Below, piece by piece: positions 1-10,602 of a stretch of 64,000 nucleotides of DNA. The translations under genes were made by a program, and so were the position numbers. Origin of the DNA: Dactylorhiza incarnata (Eukaryota > Streptophyta > Magnoliopsida > Asparagales > Orchidaceae); NCBI GenBank assembly GCA_033032865.1, contig JAWHQI010000016.1, positions 18,897,001 through 18,961,000 of the forward strand. The letters are read 5' to 3'. The notes beneath the pieces are model-generated. The model did not search any database. It saw only the letters and a list, made by a program, of their open reading frames with translations, and had not been told where the DNA came from. The first letter of the stretch is position 1, and each line of letters starts with the position of its first letter.

Positions 1-942
1 GAGGAACAAAGCCTCATTGTGAGCCCTGCAACTAGTTGTCACACCTTGTTGAATATTCCCAATAATCTGCTCCAAGGGATGATCCCTTAGATGTCTTGTA
101 GCTACAAGCAGTCTCTCCTCTACATGCTGAATTTCTTCCACTGGGTCAGTAGCTTCTTCAGCATTTCTCTCCTCTACTTCTTTTGGAATTGCTGCATCAG
201 TATGTGCTCTGCTGCTGGATGGTTCATGTATAGATAGTTCTTCCATAGCCCTTTCACTTCCTGTCAAAACAGAAGAACTGGACCAGCCCTTATAAATTAG
301 GCTGGTCTCATCAAACACCACATGCATGGACTCTTCAACAACATGGGTTTTCTTGTTATATACTCTATAGGCTCTACTATGTGAGCTATAGCCAACAAGA
401 ACCCCCAAATAGCATTTTTCAGCAAACTTGGTTAATTGAGATTTTCCATTATTTAAAATGTAGCATTTAGATCCAAAGATCCTAAAATATGATATTATTG
501 GTTGTTTGCCTTTCAGAATCTCATAGGGAGTAATTCCATGGACTTTATTGATGGAAGCTCTATTGAGAACATAACAGGCAGTATTGACTGCTTTAGCCCA
601 GAAATATTCTGGGAATGAAGAGTCACTAAGCAATGTTCTCCCAGCTTCTATCAATGTTCTATTCCTCCTCTCAGCCAACCCATTTTGTTGTGGGGTCCTT
701 GGGGAGGAAAATTCTTGGATGACACGTAGTTCTTGACAGAACCTTGTCATGGCTTCAGATTGAAACTCTGTGCCATGGTCAGACCTAGTTTTGACCACAG
801 AACATTGCAAATCATTCTGAATGGCCTTGACATGGCTTATAAAGACATTTAGAGTATCAGATTTCTTTTAAAGGAAAAATACCCATGTATATCTTGAGTG
901 ATCATCAACAATCACTAAGGTATACATCTTCCCTCCTAAGCT
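1..942 (-). pseudogene. pol: copia integrase, broken by stops, runs off the window
   Basis: Continuation of the frame above. Retroviral-type integrase core with the first Asp in VIVDDHSRYTW, the second in SDHGTEF, and the Glu region in PRTPQQNGLAERRNR (about 660-710), so all three acidic residues are still encoded. FWAKAVNTACYVLNR and a hinge rich in Glu and Ser follow toward base 1. Two in-frame stops are visible, TAG at 943-945 and TAA at 868-870. Reverse transcriptase should lie beyond the left edge. Confidence 0.85.
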
Positions 943-2196
943 CTAAATTGGCATAGGACCAAACAAGTCCATGTACAATAAATAAAGGCATCTCTTAGTG
1001 TCTTTGGAGCCAATAATTTTAAACTCGAATTCTGATGATGATGATGACTCAGATTCACTCCAGCTTTTATCCTTCTTGGCTAGGAAGGATTTCTCACCTT
1101 TTCTTCCCTTCTTGTGATAAGACTTTTTATCACCCTTATCCTTTCTTTTGACTGGACAGTCAACAATGACATGTCCAGGCTTACTGCAGCAATAACAAAT
1201 CACATTAGTTAAACCATGTTTAACATGTTTAGAGTCATACATATCCCCTTTGAGGTGCTGCCTGTCTGCCCTGCTTGAATCCTTTCTAGGATGTGAGGAG
1301 GAGGAAGGCTTATTCTTCCACTGCTTCCTTCTCATCATCGTTTTGAATTGCCTTGAGAAGGCAGCAAATTCCTCATCAGAGGAGCTGTTTTCAGATGAGC
1401 AGTGATCTGAATTGTCTGAGTCAGCAGCCCTTCTTGGAGGGGTAGGAATTCTTGTCTTGCTCTTCTTGGACCCTTCAGCCTTGAGGGACACATACTTTTC
1501 CTTAGCATGAGGCATGGAGGAGGTGTCCTCTTCCTTTCTAGCAGATAGTTGCATCTCATATGAGAGCAACTTTCCAAACAGAGTGTGAGGAGGAGTTTCA
1601 CTCAGCTTTGCCACTTCCCTGATAACACAGATTTTGGTATCCCAGTCTCTAGTTAGAGATCTTAGGAATTTATCATTCAACTCATAATGAGTGAATATCC
1701 TTTCATAGGTCCTCAACTCATTAACTATTCCGAAAAATCTTTCATAGCAGTCAGCTATGCATTCCTGATTTTGTTGCCTAAAGGCTTCATACTCCTGATT
1801 GAGGAGGGAATTCCTATCATTCCTCACTTCCTCATACCCTTCAATGTACACAATCAATGTATCCCACATCTCCTTTGCAGTATCCCAGTGCACCAAGTTT
1901 TGGAAAGTTGAATCATCAATAGCATTGACAATGATATTTTGATCCCTTTTATCCATTGTAGCCAATGCTATCTCATCCCTTATCATTTCAGTGTAAGACT
2001 TGACTACCAGCCTAATGGGATCAATGGTGGAAGGCTTTGTGATAATGAAGGGGCCTTCCTGAACAGTGATATAGATTCTAGGGTCTGAAGCTTCCATGAA
2101 CAGCCTAACCCTTTGTTTCCAGATGCCAAAGGTTTCCTTTTTGCATATAGGGAGCTTTATTGAACCCATTTCCTTTTGAACTCCACTTGAAGCCAT
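943..2196 (-). pseudogene. gag: copia gag polyprotein fused by deletion to the start of integrase
   Basis: A 417-codon open frame starting MASSGVQKEMG, close downstream of the PBS. The N-terminal two thirds is a copia-type capsid (FGIWKQRVRLFMEA near residue 25, WDTAKEMWDTL near 105). Basic and Ser-rich segments follow, then a zinc knuckle CYCCSKPGHVIVDC that binds the packaged RNA. After a Lys-rich and Ser/Glu tail the frame passes directly into LYMDLFGPMPI, which is the beginning of a copia integrase core. Protease (DSG) and the HxxH pre-integrase segment, normally several hundred codons, are absent, so an in-frame internal deletion has joined gag to integrase. The frame ends at a TAG (943-945) that interrupts the integrase. 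Confidence 0.85.
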
Positions 2197-2263
2197 TGGA
2201 TTCAGATTTAATAATACCTATGTAGAATCTGGTCAGGCAGTTAATCCCTTTATGACCAACCTC

Positions 2264-2275
2264 CCTCTGATACCA
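2264..2275 (-). promoter_or_regulatory. primer-binding site, tRNA-iMet type
   Basis: Minus-strand TGGTATCAGAGGG two bases inside the LTR end. It matches the CCA end of initiator methionine tRNA, the usual primer of plant copia elements. Confidence 0.8.
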
Positions 2276-2367
2276 CTTGAAGGGAATCAGTGCTACCAAC
2301 TCTCCCAAAAGCCCGAACTTTTGGGAGAGTTGGTAGCGCCGATTCCCTATAAGTGGTATCAGAGGAG
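2264..2367. repeat. near-perfect palindrome joining two LTR-PBS ends head to head
   Basis: Left arm 2264-2311 (PBS, LTR end, CTCTCCCAAAAG) and right arm 2318-2367 (CTTTTGGGAGAG, LTR end, PBS) are inverted copies around a 6-bp centre CCCGAA. Each arm contains about 35-40 bp of LTR terminus plus the TGGTATCAGAGG primer site. The left arm belongs to the copia element on the minus strand, the right arm to a plus-strand TRIM-like element. Confidence 0.85.
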
Positions 2368-2618
2368 GTCACGGGATCGAAACCCCGGGGTCGTTTCTGG
2401 GTGGGGGGGGGGATTGTTGGGAGGTATGACTTGCGGGCTATGGTCCAGCAATGCCCCCAGTGTTGTGGCACTAGTCGATACAGAAGGGCGTGTCCCCTGT
2501 GGGCCTAACTGGCCACCCCATGGGTCCTGCCTTGGGATAACCAGCTCTATAATGGTTTGGTAGCGCCTTCCCAAACAATCCGGGCTTTTGGGAGAGTTGG
2601 TATCGCCGATTCCCTACA
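2318..2618 (+). mobile_element. TRIM/SMART-like miniature LTR element
   Basis: A 3' LTR of about 204 bp (2415-2618, TGTTGGGAGG ... CCCTACA) ends with the same ~35 bp as the 5' LTR remnant (2318-2351, ... CCCTATA). Between them lie only about 63 bp: a PBS (TGGTATCAGAGG, 2354-2365) and a G-rich polypurine tract (2402-2413). There is no coding capacity. This is the layout of terminal-repeat-in-miniature elements moved in trans. The missing head of the 5' LTR is where the palindrome begins. Its LTR end is nearly identical to that of the adjacent copia element, which may have supplied its enzymes. Confidence 0.6.
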
Positions 2619-3140
2619 AAGAATGGGCCTTTTCTAAACTCGAATTCTTATCCGACCTCTGGTATTTGTCACGATGAATGTTTCAATGTAATCCAGTCAT
2701 TGGTTTGAAGATTAAATTTACGAGTCTCCTACTATTTCACTAATAGATTTTATGCACCAATTCTCCTTGAGACGGTCTTATCAGTTGGGTAAAAAGTGAT
2801 AATATCACTCGATAGGAGAAGTAGGGACATCAAAGTTTAAGCTTTAAGCAGCTACTTTCCCAGTACTCTCCCCTTAGTCACTTTGGGTATCATTATAGCT
2901 TAACCGATCTATACCCGAGGTCAATTTTAGATTAGGATACACTACAAAATTGTCTTGTTAAGTCAAACCAAAGTGGTTTCCTAGTTGGGTTGGCCTAACT
3001 AATTGATTAATGGACTATTTTGTGTGATTTCACACATGGGCACACCACAGCTTCCGCTACTTTACTTTTTACTCAAACTAATGCTCGAACGGGGTGACCC
3101 TGTGTTTTTGTGGACTTCTTTCTCGTTGGATCGTTTGTCA
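2619..3140. other. non-coding spacer, probable leader of a gypsy relic
   Basis: AT-rich, no convincing reading frame. On the minus strand it lies just downstream of the PBS at 3141-3151, so it is probably the untranslated leader of the element whose LTR starts at 3153. No gag was recognised. Confidence 0.3.
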
Positions 3141-3151
3141 AGTGATACCAA
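3141..3151 (-). promoter_or_regulatory. primer-binding site of LTR relic
   Basis: Minus-strand TTGGTATCACT immediately inside an LTR end (...GGATCTTACA). It is a slightly decayed tRNA-iMet PBS. Confidence 0.55.
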
Positions 3152-3330
3152 TTGTAAGATCCCTCACATCCTTACCAGAGAGTTTTCAGATCATATGCCC
3201 AGAACCATCGCCTTACGGAGACACCAACACACGTGTTAGTCACCTATGTAAGACGGCGATCTTGCCGGCAAGAATGATCAACTAGGCCAACATGAGATAA
3301 GAAGTAAACTATAATAAGCAATCCCACAAT

Positions 3331-3378
<48 letters not shown>
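3331..3378. repeat. (CA)n(TA)n microsatellite
   Basis: Short CA run followed by about 19 uninterrupted TA units inside the LTR relic. Confidence 0.95.
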
Positions 3379-3379
<1 letters not shown>

Positions 3380-3802
3380 AAAGGACATAAAGTCATAGTC
3401 CATCAATGAGCTCAAATGAAAGAGTAAGGGATTAAGCCCGGTACATATCCAAATGAAAGTAAATACTCTCTCATACTACTACAAATGTGGAAGCTAAACA
3501 ATCTCTCATCAACCTATGGTAGGATGGTAGTATTGTATGACATTTGCTCCTCAAATCCTGCCACCCTGTGCTGCTGGCCGTGCTGCTGCTTCGACTCCTC
3601 GTGCACCTAGTGTTACAACCACATCCAATCGTTAGTCATAAACCTAAGTCATTTTGTCCTCGCCTCCCCCACGACTCCTAGGCACCGAGCGGTAGGACGA
3701 AAAAGGAGGACAACAAAGAAGTATACAAAGCAGGTGACAGGGAACTAACTAGCAAGCATGTACATATGTAAATTACTATAGAGTAAGAGCTATACTAACA
3801 GT

Positions 3803-3803
<1 letters not shown>

Positions 3804-3841
<38 letters not shown>

Positions 3842-3842
3842 C
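3804..3842. repeat. (CT)n(TA)n microsatellite
   Basis: About eight CT units passing into about twelve TA units. Confidence 0.95.
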
Positions 3843-4083
3843 TCAAGCAGTAATACAAAGCAGTACGTAGTAAGGTTCGACGCAATAAGGTAAAACTAGA
3901 AAAATAATAACATAAACACCTCCATCACAGAAATGTACCGTAACTTATATGAACGCCCATACAAACTTATAAGTAAAGGTTTCCGGAAATATAACTCATC
4001 ATATAAAAGTGCCCATACTATTTTATATGATGAGGATATGCAATTATGAATGTTATATATATGCTATGCTTCATGCAAGTGCA

Positions 4084-4088
4084 ACACA

Positions 4089-4130
<42 letters not shown>
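4084..4130. repeat. (CA)n microsatellite
   Basis: About 23 CA units with one TA interruption. It gives rise to spurious His-Thr frames. Confidence 0.95.
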
Positions 4131-4131
<1 letters not shown>

Positions 4132-4164
4132 CTCTGAGCGAATAGACCTTTCCTTTCCTCATCC

Positions 4165-4570
4165 CTTTGTTCACCTCGGGATGGCGTCCCTTTGTTCACC
4201 TCGGGTCGTCTTACCAATACCATTTTGTGCCCCTATGTTCACCTCGGGATAACGTTCCTTTGTTCACCTCGGGATGGTGTTCCTTTGTTCACCTCAGAAT
4301 GACTTACCAATACAAAATCGCATCCCTATGTTCACCTCAGGATGGCGTTCCCTTGTTCACCTTAGAATGGCTTACCAATACCAAACCACATCCCCATGTT
4401 CACCTCGGGATGACGTTCCTTTGTTCACCTTAGAATGACTTACCAATACCAAACTGCATCCCTATGTTCACCTCGGGACATCGTTCCTTTGTTCACCTCA
4501 AAATGACTTACCAATACCAAATCACATCCATATGTTCACCTCGGGATGACGTTCCTTTGTTCACCTATTT
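4165..4570. repeat. degenerate tandem array of TTCACCTCGGGAT units
   Basis: TTTGTTCACCTCGGGATG / TATGTTCACCTCGGGA words recur every ~24-65 bp, with TTACCAATACCAAA linking pairs into higher-order units of roughly 60-65 bp. At least six higher-order units are visible, diverged by substitutions. The frames across it repeat CSPRDGVPLFT-like peptides and are not genes. Confidence 0.85.
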
Positions 4571-4837
4571 ATCCCACTCTTGTCTATTGTTTAGTTAATC
4601 ATAGCAGTTTAGGTTAAATCTTGGACTTCTCGAGGTCTACCCAGTGAAGAGCTCGCATCGATACTAGGAGGTGTGATGGGATGACATCTCAAACCTCCCT
4701 TTCTGAAGGTATTTACATTTATTGGTGGCAACCCATTTGTTCGATCCCACACTCTCTAGTTACTGTAGAATCCTAGGTGGATTATAATTATATAGGAAGG
4801 GGAAATGTTGACTTTCAATTGAACTTCAACACTACCC

Positions 4838-5901
4838 TATTAGATCGATAGGCACCCTTAGAGAGGGGGGGGGGGGGTTGAATAAGGGAATAAAAATCTT
4901 TTTATAAGTGTAAGCAATTTACTAAATTGTTTTTAAATAATTGAGAGTGAAATAACAATTTAGCTGAAAATAATTTGCAATATAGGAATTAATGCCAAAT
5001 GAAAGAAATCAAGTAAACACAAATAGAGACATGATTGTATTATATAAAAAAAGTGTTTACATAAATTTGATTTCAATATCGCTAGAAATCGGAGGCGTAC
5101 AAATGTAAATAACTTTTCCTTTTCTATATTGACTCGTATCCCCACGAACCGGTTGGCTTTAGCCTATCCTTCCCTGGATATGGCCTCAAGCCGCTCTAGC
5201 CAATCCTTCCTCGGATATGGCCTTGAGCACCCTCTAGATCTAATCACCTAGACCTAGTCTCCAACACATGCGACGAATTCCCCCTAAGCCGCGCAAGGAC
5301 CTAGTCACCAACACAAGGCGAGTTCTCTATATGGTTACAAAATGTATGGAATGAAAATAATGATAACAATAATAAAAACTCCCAATATGAGATCTTTTGA
5401 AGTCAGAGATGAAGGTTCACTGTAGTATGAGCGAGGTCGAAGCGATCATCCTTCAGATGTAGCGTGACGTAGTCCTCCTCCAGAATTCTCCTTATGCTTT
5501 TTGTGGGAGATCCATCTTCGACAGCATACCAATAATGGAAATTTGGCACTAGTATTCTCTCTTGGATGTGTTACCAAAACGAGAGAAAAAGCTCCATTTG
5601 AGATAGCGCCTGCGGTATCTCCTAGCACCTGCGGTAGTGGTCGTGTAGAGGCAGTTACAAAACCATCGTGGCGTGGCATTGTTCAAGCTGGAGCTAGCGC
5701 CAGGAAGTAGCGCTAATGCCTGCTATATTGGCTAGCGCTGGCGGTAGTGCTCTAGTTCAGAAATCTGGTTCCAAGCTACTTTCTACCTGTGGAGTATTAC
5801 ACCTATAGTTCCTGCACACAATAAACATACGACAAGCAAGATCAAATACAATATGGGATTTGTTATTCTCAAACAAATGGTTGTGACACATATGTCCAAC
5901 A
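4838..5901 (-). repeat. 3' LTR of the SIRE-like derivative
   Basis: Plus-strand start TATTAGATCG (TG decayed to TA) and end ATGTCCAACA; on the minus strand it begins TGTTGGACAT. It aligns along its length with 10603-11651. It contains a cluster of GCTAGCGC/GCGGTAGC words (about 5600-5750) in otherwise AT-rich DNA. Compared with the partner LTR it lacks about 11 bp that include the TATA-like motif. Confidence 0.9.
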
Positions 5902-5918
5902 ATCTCCCCCTTTTGATA
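5902..5918 (-). promoter_or_regulatory. polypurine tract adjoining the 3' LTR
   Basis: Minus-strand ATCAAAAGGGGGAGAT directly before the LTR. It primes plus-strand DNA synthesis. Further AGGGGGAG-like tracts lie at about 6042, 6128, 6147 and 6255. Confidence 0.75.
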
Positions 5919-8900
5919 ATAACAAATACTCTTAGCAAGAAATCAACAATGGTGTTTATAGTATATGATAAGCGAGACAATAGTGCATGCTATAGTATAT
6001 GATAAGCATGAGAATTGTGTATACTCCCCATATCTTAATGCCCCCCCCCCCCTACATAAATGCAATTTATGATAAGGGAGACAATAGTGCATACTATAGT
6101 ATATGATAAGCATGAGAATTGTGCATACTCCCCCTATCTTAATTCTCCCCCTACATAAATGCAATTTATGTTTTACTCCCCATAAATAATAGATTACATG
6201 AATTATTCTCACCTTAATCTTCTAGATTTCTCCTGTAGATTTCTTCAATTAATCTCCCCCTTTTGGTATAATCAAAAGAAGGTGGGGTAAGGGAAGTAAG
6301 GAGACATTCTTTATAAATGATAAATCATGATCGAACTTTTGTAAAATTGGTAATGATAAAGAGTTTAAGCATAGTATATAAGAGATTTCAAATAAATAAA
6401 TAAGAGTTTCAAGCAAGCGGAAGATTATAAGAAACATTTTTTTGTAAGCATGAAAATCATAAGTATAAATATGAGTGAAGTTCAAAATGTAAAGATGTTT
6501 TAACCTTTTTGAAATTTCATAGTTTTACATAAAGTTACCAAGCATGAAATGAATATATCAAAAAGAGAATATACTACAATGTTAATTAATTTCATGTCTA
6601 GGAGATACCAAACATTGTAGAAATCATGCTAGGATATCTAGTGCATTTCTTATATAATGAGTAGTATAGATAAAACATTAGAATCCAATACTCATGAGAA
6701 GAAGTGTTATGAAAGATAATGATGTGCACATAAGTGTATTTTGAGTAATGTTAACAAGTGATTTAAATCACAAAATACAAGACATATGTAGAGTAAAGTG
6801 CACAATAAAACACAAATATATTAACTTTCACACACTTTAATGCACTTATTCTAGAAAAAAATGGCATAATAACCAAGGTTTGCACAAGACACTTTACTAT
6901 TCTTTTCCAAGGTGCTCAACCTCACAATGCTTATGAAGACTTATCAGGAGGTTCAAGTAGTGCTTGGTGGAGTTATATTTGTCTATTTTTAGTTTTGTTC
7001 ACTTTTTGTGAGACAACATTCTCCGAATACACTTGTTTTGCAATCCAACACAATTTTTTAAACTCAACCACTTTTCTTAATTTCTTAAGTGCAATTCAAA
7101 TGTAGTGTAGGTAATAAACTTATGCAAGTTTTAATTCATTGTACAATTACAATACACAAGCAAGCATTTTTAGATTTAAACACACATGTAGATTACCAAA
7201 ATAAGTGAGTGAAAAGGTATCATTATCAATCACAAAACATTTACTCATACATAGAGGCATGCTAAGCTTGGTTCTACACATATTTTTCAATACAATTGAT
7301 GCACTTAATTAGATATATCAAAGCATAATAAGCAAAACAATGTTCATAGTAATTTGAAGGAACAAATTTTAACATTGTAAATAATTCTAAATAATATAAT
7401 TCATACATGCTTGATATTAACAATAAAGATCATACGGTTATTTTGTTGTGTTGAAATTTTTAATGAAAGTAAAACAGAAAACCACAAAAATATTTTTGTA
7501 TTTTTGAATTCTGAAATTTTGTAGTTGATTTTCCATAACATTAATAAAACAAAATTAACAAGTGTTAGAAATACAAAACTAAGTAGTACATATAAACTAA
7601 CTTAATTTTAATGATTTTTAGAAATTTTAAAAAACAGAAAAACTGAACACCCACACTAGCGCCGGTGCTAGCGCTAGCGCGACAAACAGTAAGAGAAATC
7701 TTGAGAATTTTAAAAATCTGTTTTTTGATATTTATTATGAGTCTTAAGAGTAGTCTTAAGCATAAATTTTGTAATTTTTGGAGATGTCTTGATTGCTCAA
7801 ATTGCATAAAACTTTAGCATTTTTCATATATCTCATCCTAAGATGTCTAAGACTCATAATTCCAACCTTAACATTTGAAACCTCGCAAGATTTTTGGAGA
7901 TCTCTAGGTGGATCAAATTTGCATGAAACTTTATTTTTTTTACAACTTGTGTTTTACAAAATCATTTAAGCACAAAAAGATAAGTTATGCAAACACAAGA
8001 GGACATTTTCAAACAACCCAAATATGCATGATTTAAGTTATAAGTGAAATGTTCATGCAATGAGTAAAATAAGTATGTCCTAAGATTATAAACTACCCAT
8101 ACTAAATGTCTACACCCGAGCCCCGTACAAAGTGATGGATGGGCATGAGGAGATGCACACATGCCGTAGGTTGGGGTGTTAATCCCACATGCACACACTA
8201 GAGAAAGCTAAACCTAGCACTCTTTCCCCCCCAATGCCTCACAAGGCCCACTAGAACCCTCCCCGGTTAAGGATAAGACATTAGTTAGAGGTTAGGTCTC
8301 TAATTCATACAACCCTACGCCCTCGCTAATGTGAGATATGAAGTCATAGGTGAATAATCTTTGGACAATCTATGCTTTTAAAACTATGGGTTGATTTATA
8401 AACTATGGTTTTTGCTTAATGTGAAGAATTATAGAAAAATATTAAACCGCATAATTTTTCTACTTTTATGAGACGACGATATGAGATAACTAACACAAGT
8501 ACTAATATTCAAATAATGATAGTATGAATAGTTTTGGGTTTAATGTCACGTCATAAGAATAACATTAATATTGCATGTATTCCAAAATAGAGTTTCAAAT
8601 TATAGATCTAGAATAAAGTGATGATTTGGTTTGATTTATTCTTATTATTACAAAGTTGATTTTAGAGTCTACATATATGTGAGATACATGCAAGGCATAT
8701 CAATACACCAAATAATGTAAAGAAAACATTATTCATATTTTTATCATAAGATTCATAATTCCTAGGTGATAGACATTATTGATTTGAGATATTTCTTGAT
8801 AGAACATGAATTATGATTTATGATTATAGAGAATTTTGCATAGAATATATGTTAGATCATCATGATGTATGTGAATTCTATTCCTTCTAGACTTATGGCA

Positions 8901-9980
8901 ATATGATTTGGTGATTTTCTTTTGAATGATCAAGTTTGATTTGTAAGTCTAGAAAAGGATGATCATGCACTCATATTAAAGACAAAGATCACATATATAT
9001 AGCTTTAAAATTTATAATAAAATTGCATTCAATAATTGAATTTATTGATCTTTGGTTTTGCATGATAATATATGATTCGTTATTCAATATTCATATATAT
9101 TCTAAGGATTAATCAATAAACTATGTGTTTGTTGGAATTTTAGTATTCTATTATAATTTCAAATCACATAGTTATCATGAAATTTGAATAACATTGTTGA
9201 TGTTATTCCTAGCATAAAAATTTAAGCATAAACTAAGAAATAATGCTAGGATGATGAGTTTGAATGCAATGTTATTATATAGGATTAATGGAGAAAATGT
9301 TGCATGTAATATGAGAAGATTTCAAATTAATTTTCTTTAGACCTAGAATGAAATGATTAAACTTTTGATTTAAACTTAATGATATAAGATGATTCTAAGG
9401 TCTAAATACATGCAAACAATGGTGACACACATCATACACAAAATACTTAAATCAATATATGAAACAATTATACTAAGGATAGTATGTGATGAAAAATCCA
9501 TAGACACAGAAATTGTTGAAACAAGAAAACTGAAATAACTTTTAAACGAAGTTGAATATGGTCAATTTGACAGCACTAAACAAACTCAAACGGGTAAGCC
9601 TGGTTCGCCGTTGGATGGAGATTTCTATGCTCTTTTCGAAAACATATTAAATGCGAAAATCAGACGAGTGGATCAAAATATATGGCTGTTTGAAGTTTTG
9701 ATCGAAAACTCGCATTTCTGAAGGATTAAATATGCGTTTTGTGAATTTTTGTTTTCGATTTTACTTGAAAATATTCTTCATTATAAGGGCTATCATATGT
9801 AACAAACAAAATAAAAATTAATCAAAATGTTGTGCATTTTAATTTTTAGCCTAAGCCCTTTAATAAACCATTTAAATCCATTCTTTAAAATAATTTCATT
9901 ACTCTTGATAATAATTTTAATATTCAATTTATAATGATAATTCATGACATTTATTGGAAAAGGATTTAAAAGGATAAAAA
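5919..9980 (-). other. long non-coding 3' region of the SIRE-like derivative
   Basis: About 4 kb, very AT-rich, with no reading frame worth calling on either strand. It holds extra polypurine tracts (6040-6265), a hairpin shared with the SIRE-like copia at the right end of the window (6907-6967), and one GC-rich palindromic word cluster (CTAGCGCCGGTGCTAGCGC, 7657-7675) of the same type as in its LTRs. SIRE/Maximus-type elements are known for long regions between pol and the 3' LTR. Confidence 0.7.
6907..6967 (-). other. conserved hairpin element, copy 1
   Basis: On the minus strand, CCAAG ... CTTGG ends enclose an inner stem (AACCTC/GAGGTT) and a loop containing GATAAGTCTT and GCATTGTG. The loop sequence recurs at 62765-62824 and 62930-62990 with different stem bases. 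See findings. Confidence 0.7.
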
Positions 9981-10553
9981 CTAAAAAGATGAGAGATAGG
10001 TCACTTTTTGTAAAGACATATGACTTTTATTCAATTTGCTATCGGAAGAGGCATGATTTGAACTTAAAGTTCCTTTAACATATTTTTGGCACTTCTCTTC
10101 CAAAGATAAGATTTCTTCTTCTCTTCCACTTGATGTGCACTCCATGGTTTTATCCTGAGAAATTCTTTCTTGAATGCTTGTGCTAATTTGAATGTTTTCC
10201 AATTGTTGTGCATGCTCCAAACTTATACACGGAATATCAAACATTTCATCAAGAAATTTCCAAACATTGTAAGCATTAGTAAAACAATAAATCAATTTGG
10301 AAATATCTTTAGAAAGAGCGCCAAATAAAATATTCATAGCCTTCGCATTTAAATGACATTCATGTTTATTTTATTCATCCGCTGGTCTTATAATTGTCGT
10401 ATTCCAAATTTTGATATCATATGAGTTAAAAAAAGATTTGATTAATATTTTCCACCCTTTATAATTTTTGCCTTCAAATAAAGGTGGTGCCAAAGATTTT
10501 TTATTTATATAAAAGTTTCTCACACTAGTAGAAATGAGATCTTGAGATGCCAT
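9981..10553 (-). pseudogene. gag: copia gag remnant, SIRE-like
   Basis: Starts MASQDLISTSVRN at 10553, downstream of the PBS. PPLFEGKNYKGWK and the following capsid segment (AKAMNILFGALS, NAYNVWKFLDEMF) match the N-terminal part of the gag proteins at 52287 and 56561. A stop after ...RPADE (10371) splits it. The second half ends in ...SLQKVTYLSSF without reaching a zinc knuckle, so the nucleocapsid and all of pol are missing. About 190 codons remain where the family has more than 500. Confidence 0.75.
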
Positions 10554-10588
10554 TATTCCTGGTTTTTAAACCGATTTGGAATAACATC

Positions 10589-10600
10589 CCTCTGATACCA
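10589..10600 (-). promoter_or_regulatory. primer-binding site of the SIRE-like derivative
   Basis: Minus-strand TGGTATCAGAGGG two bases inside the 5' LTR end (10603). Confidence 0.85.
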
Positions 10601-10602
10601 CT

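Larger units (their letters stand above)
1..2314 (-). mobile_element. Ty1/copia retrotransposon, partial, minus strand
   Basis: Read on the minus strand this runs from an LTR end (GATTCCCTTCA at 2278) through a PBS, a leader, gag, and integrase, and leaves the window at base 1 before reverse transcriptase. Only about 37 bp of LTR remain next to the PBS before the sequence turns back on itself in a palindrome. Protease and pre-integrase are missing. The order gag-integrase with a CX2CX4HX4C knuckle and a QQNG...ER integrase end is that of copia elements. It is a dead copy, and its other half lies outside the window. Confidence 0.85.
3153..4837 (-). mobile_element. gypsy-type LTR relic, minus strand, far end not found
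   Basis: Starts on the plus strand as TGTAAGATCCC beside a PBS, so on the minus strand it is the 3' end of an LTR. The interior is non-coding and full of simple and tandem repeats (CA/TA runs, and a degenerate TTCACCTCGGGAT array). It is interrupted at 4838 by a SIRE-like element whose TSD lies at 4833-4837 and 11652-11656, so the relic probably resumes after 11656. I could not find its other terminus. Confidence 0.4.
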
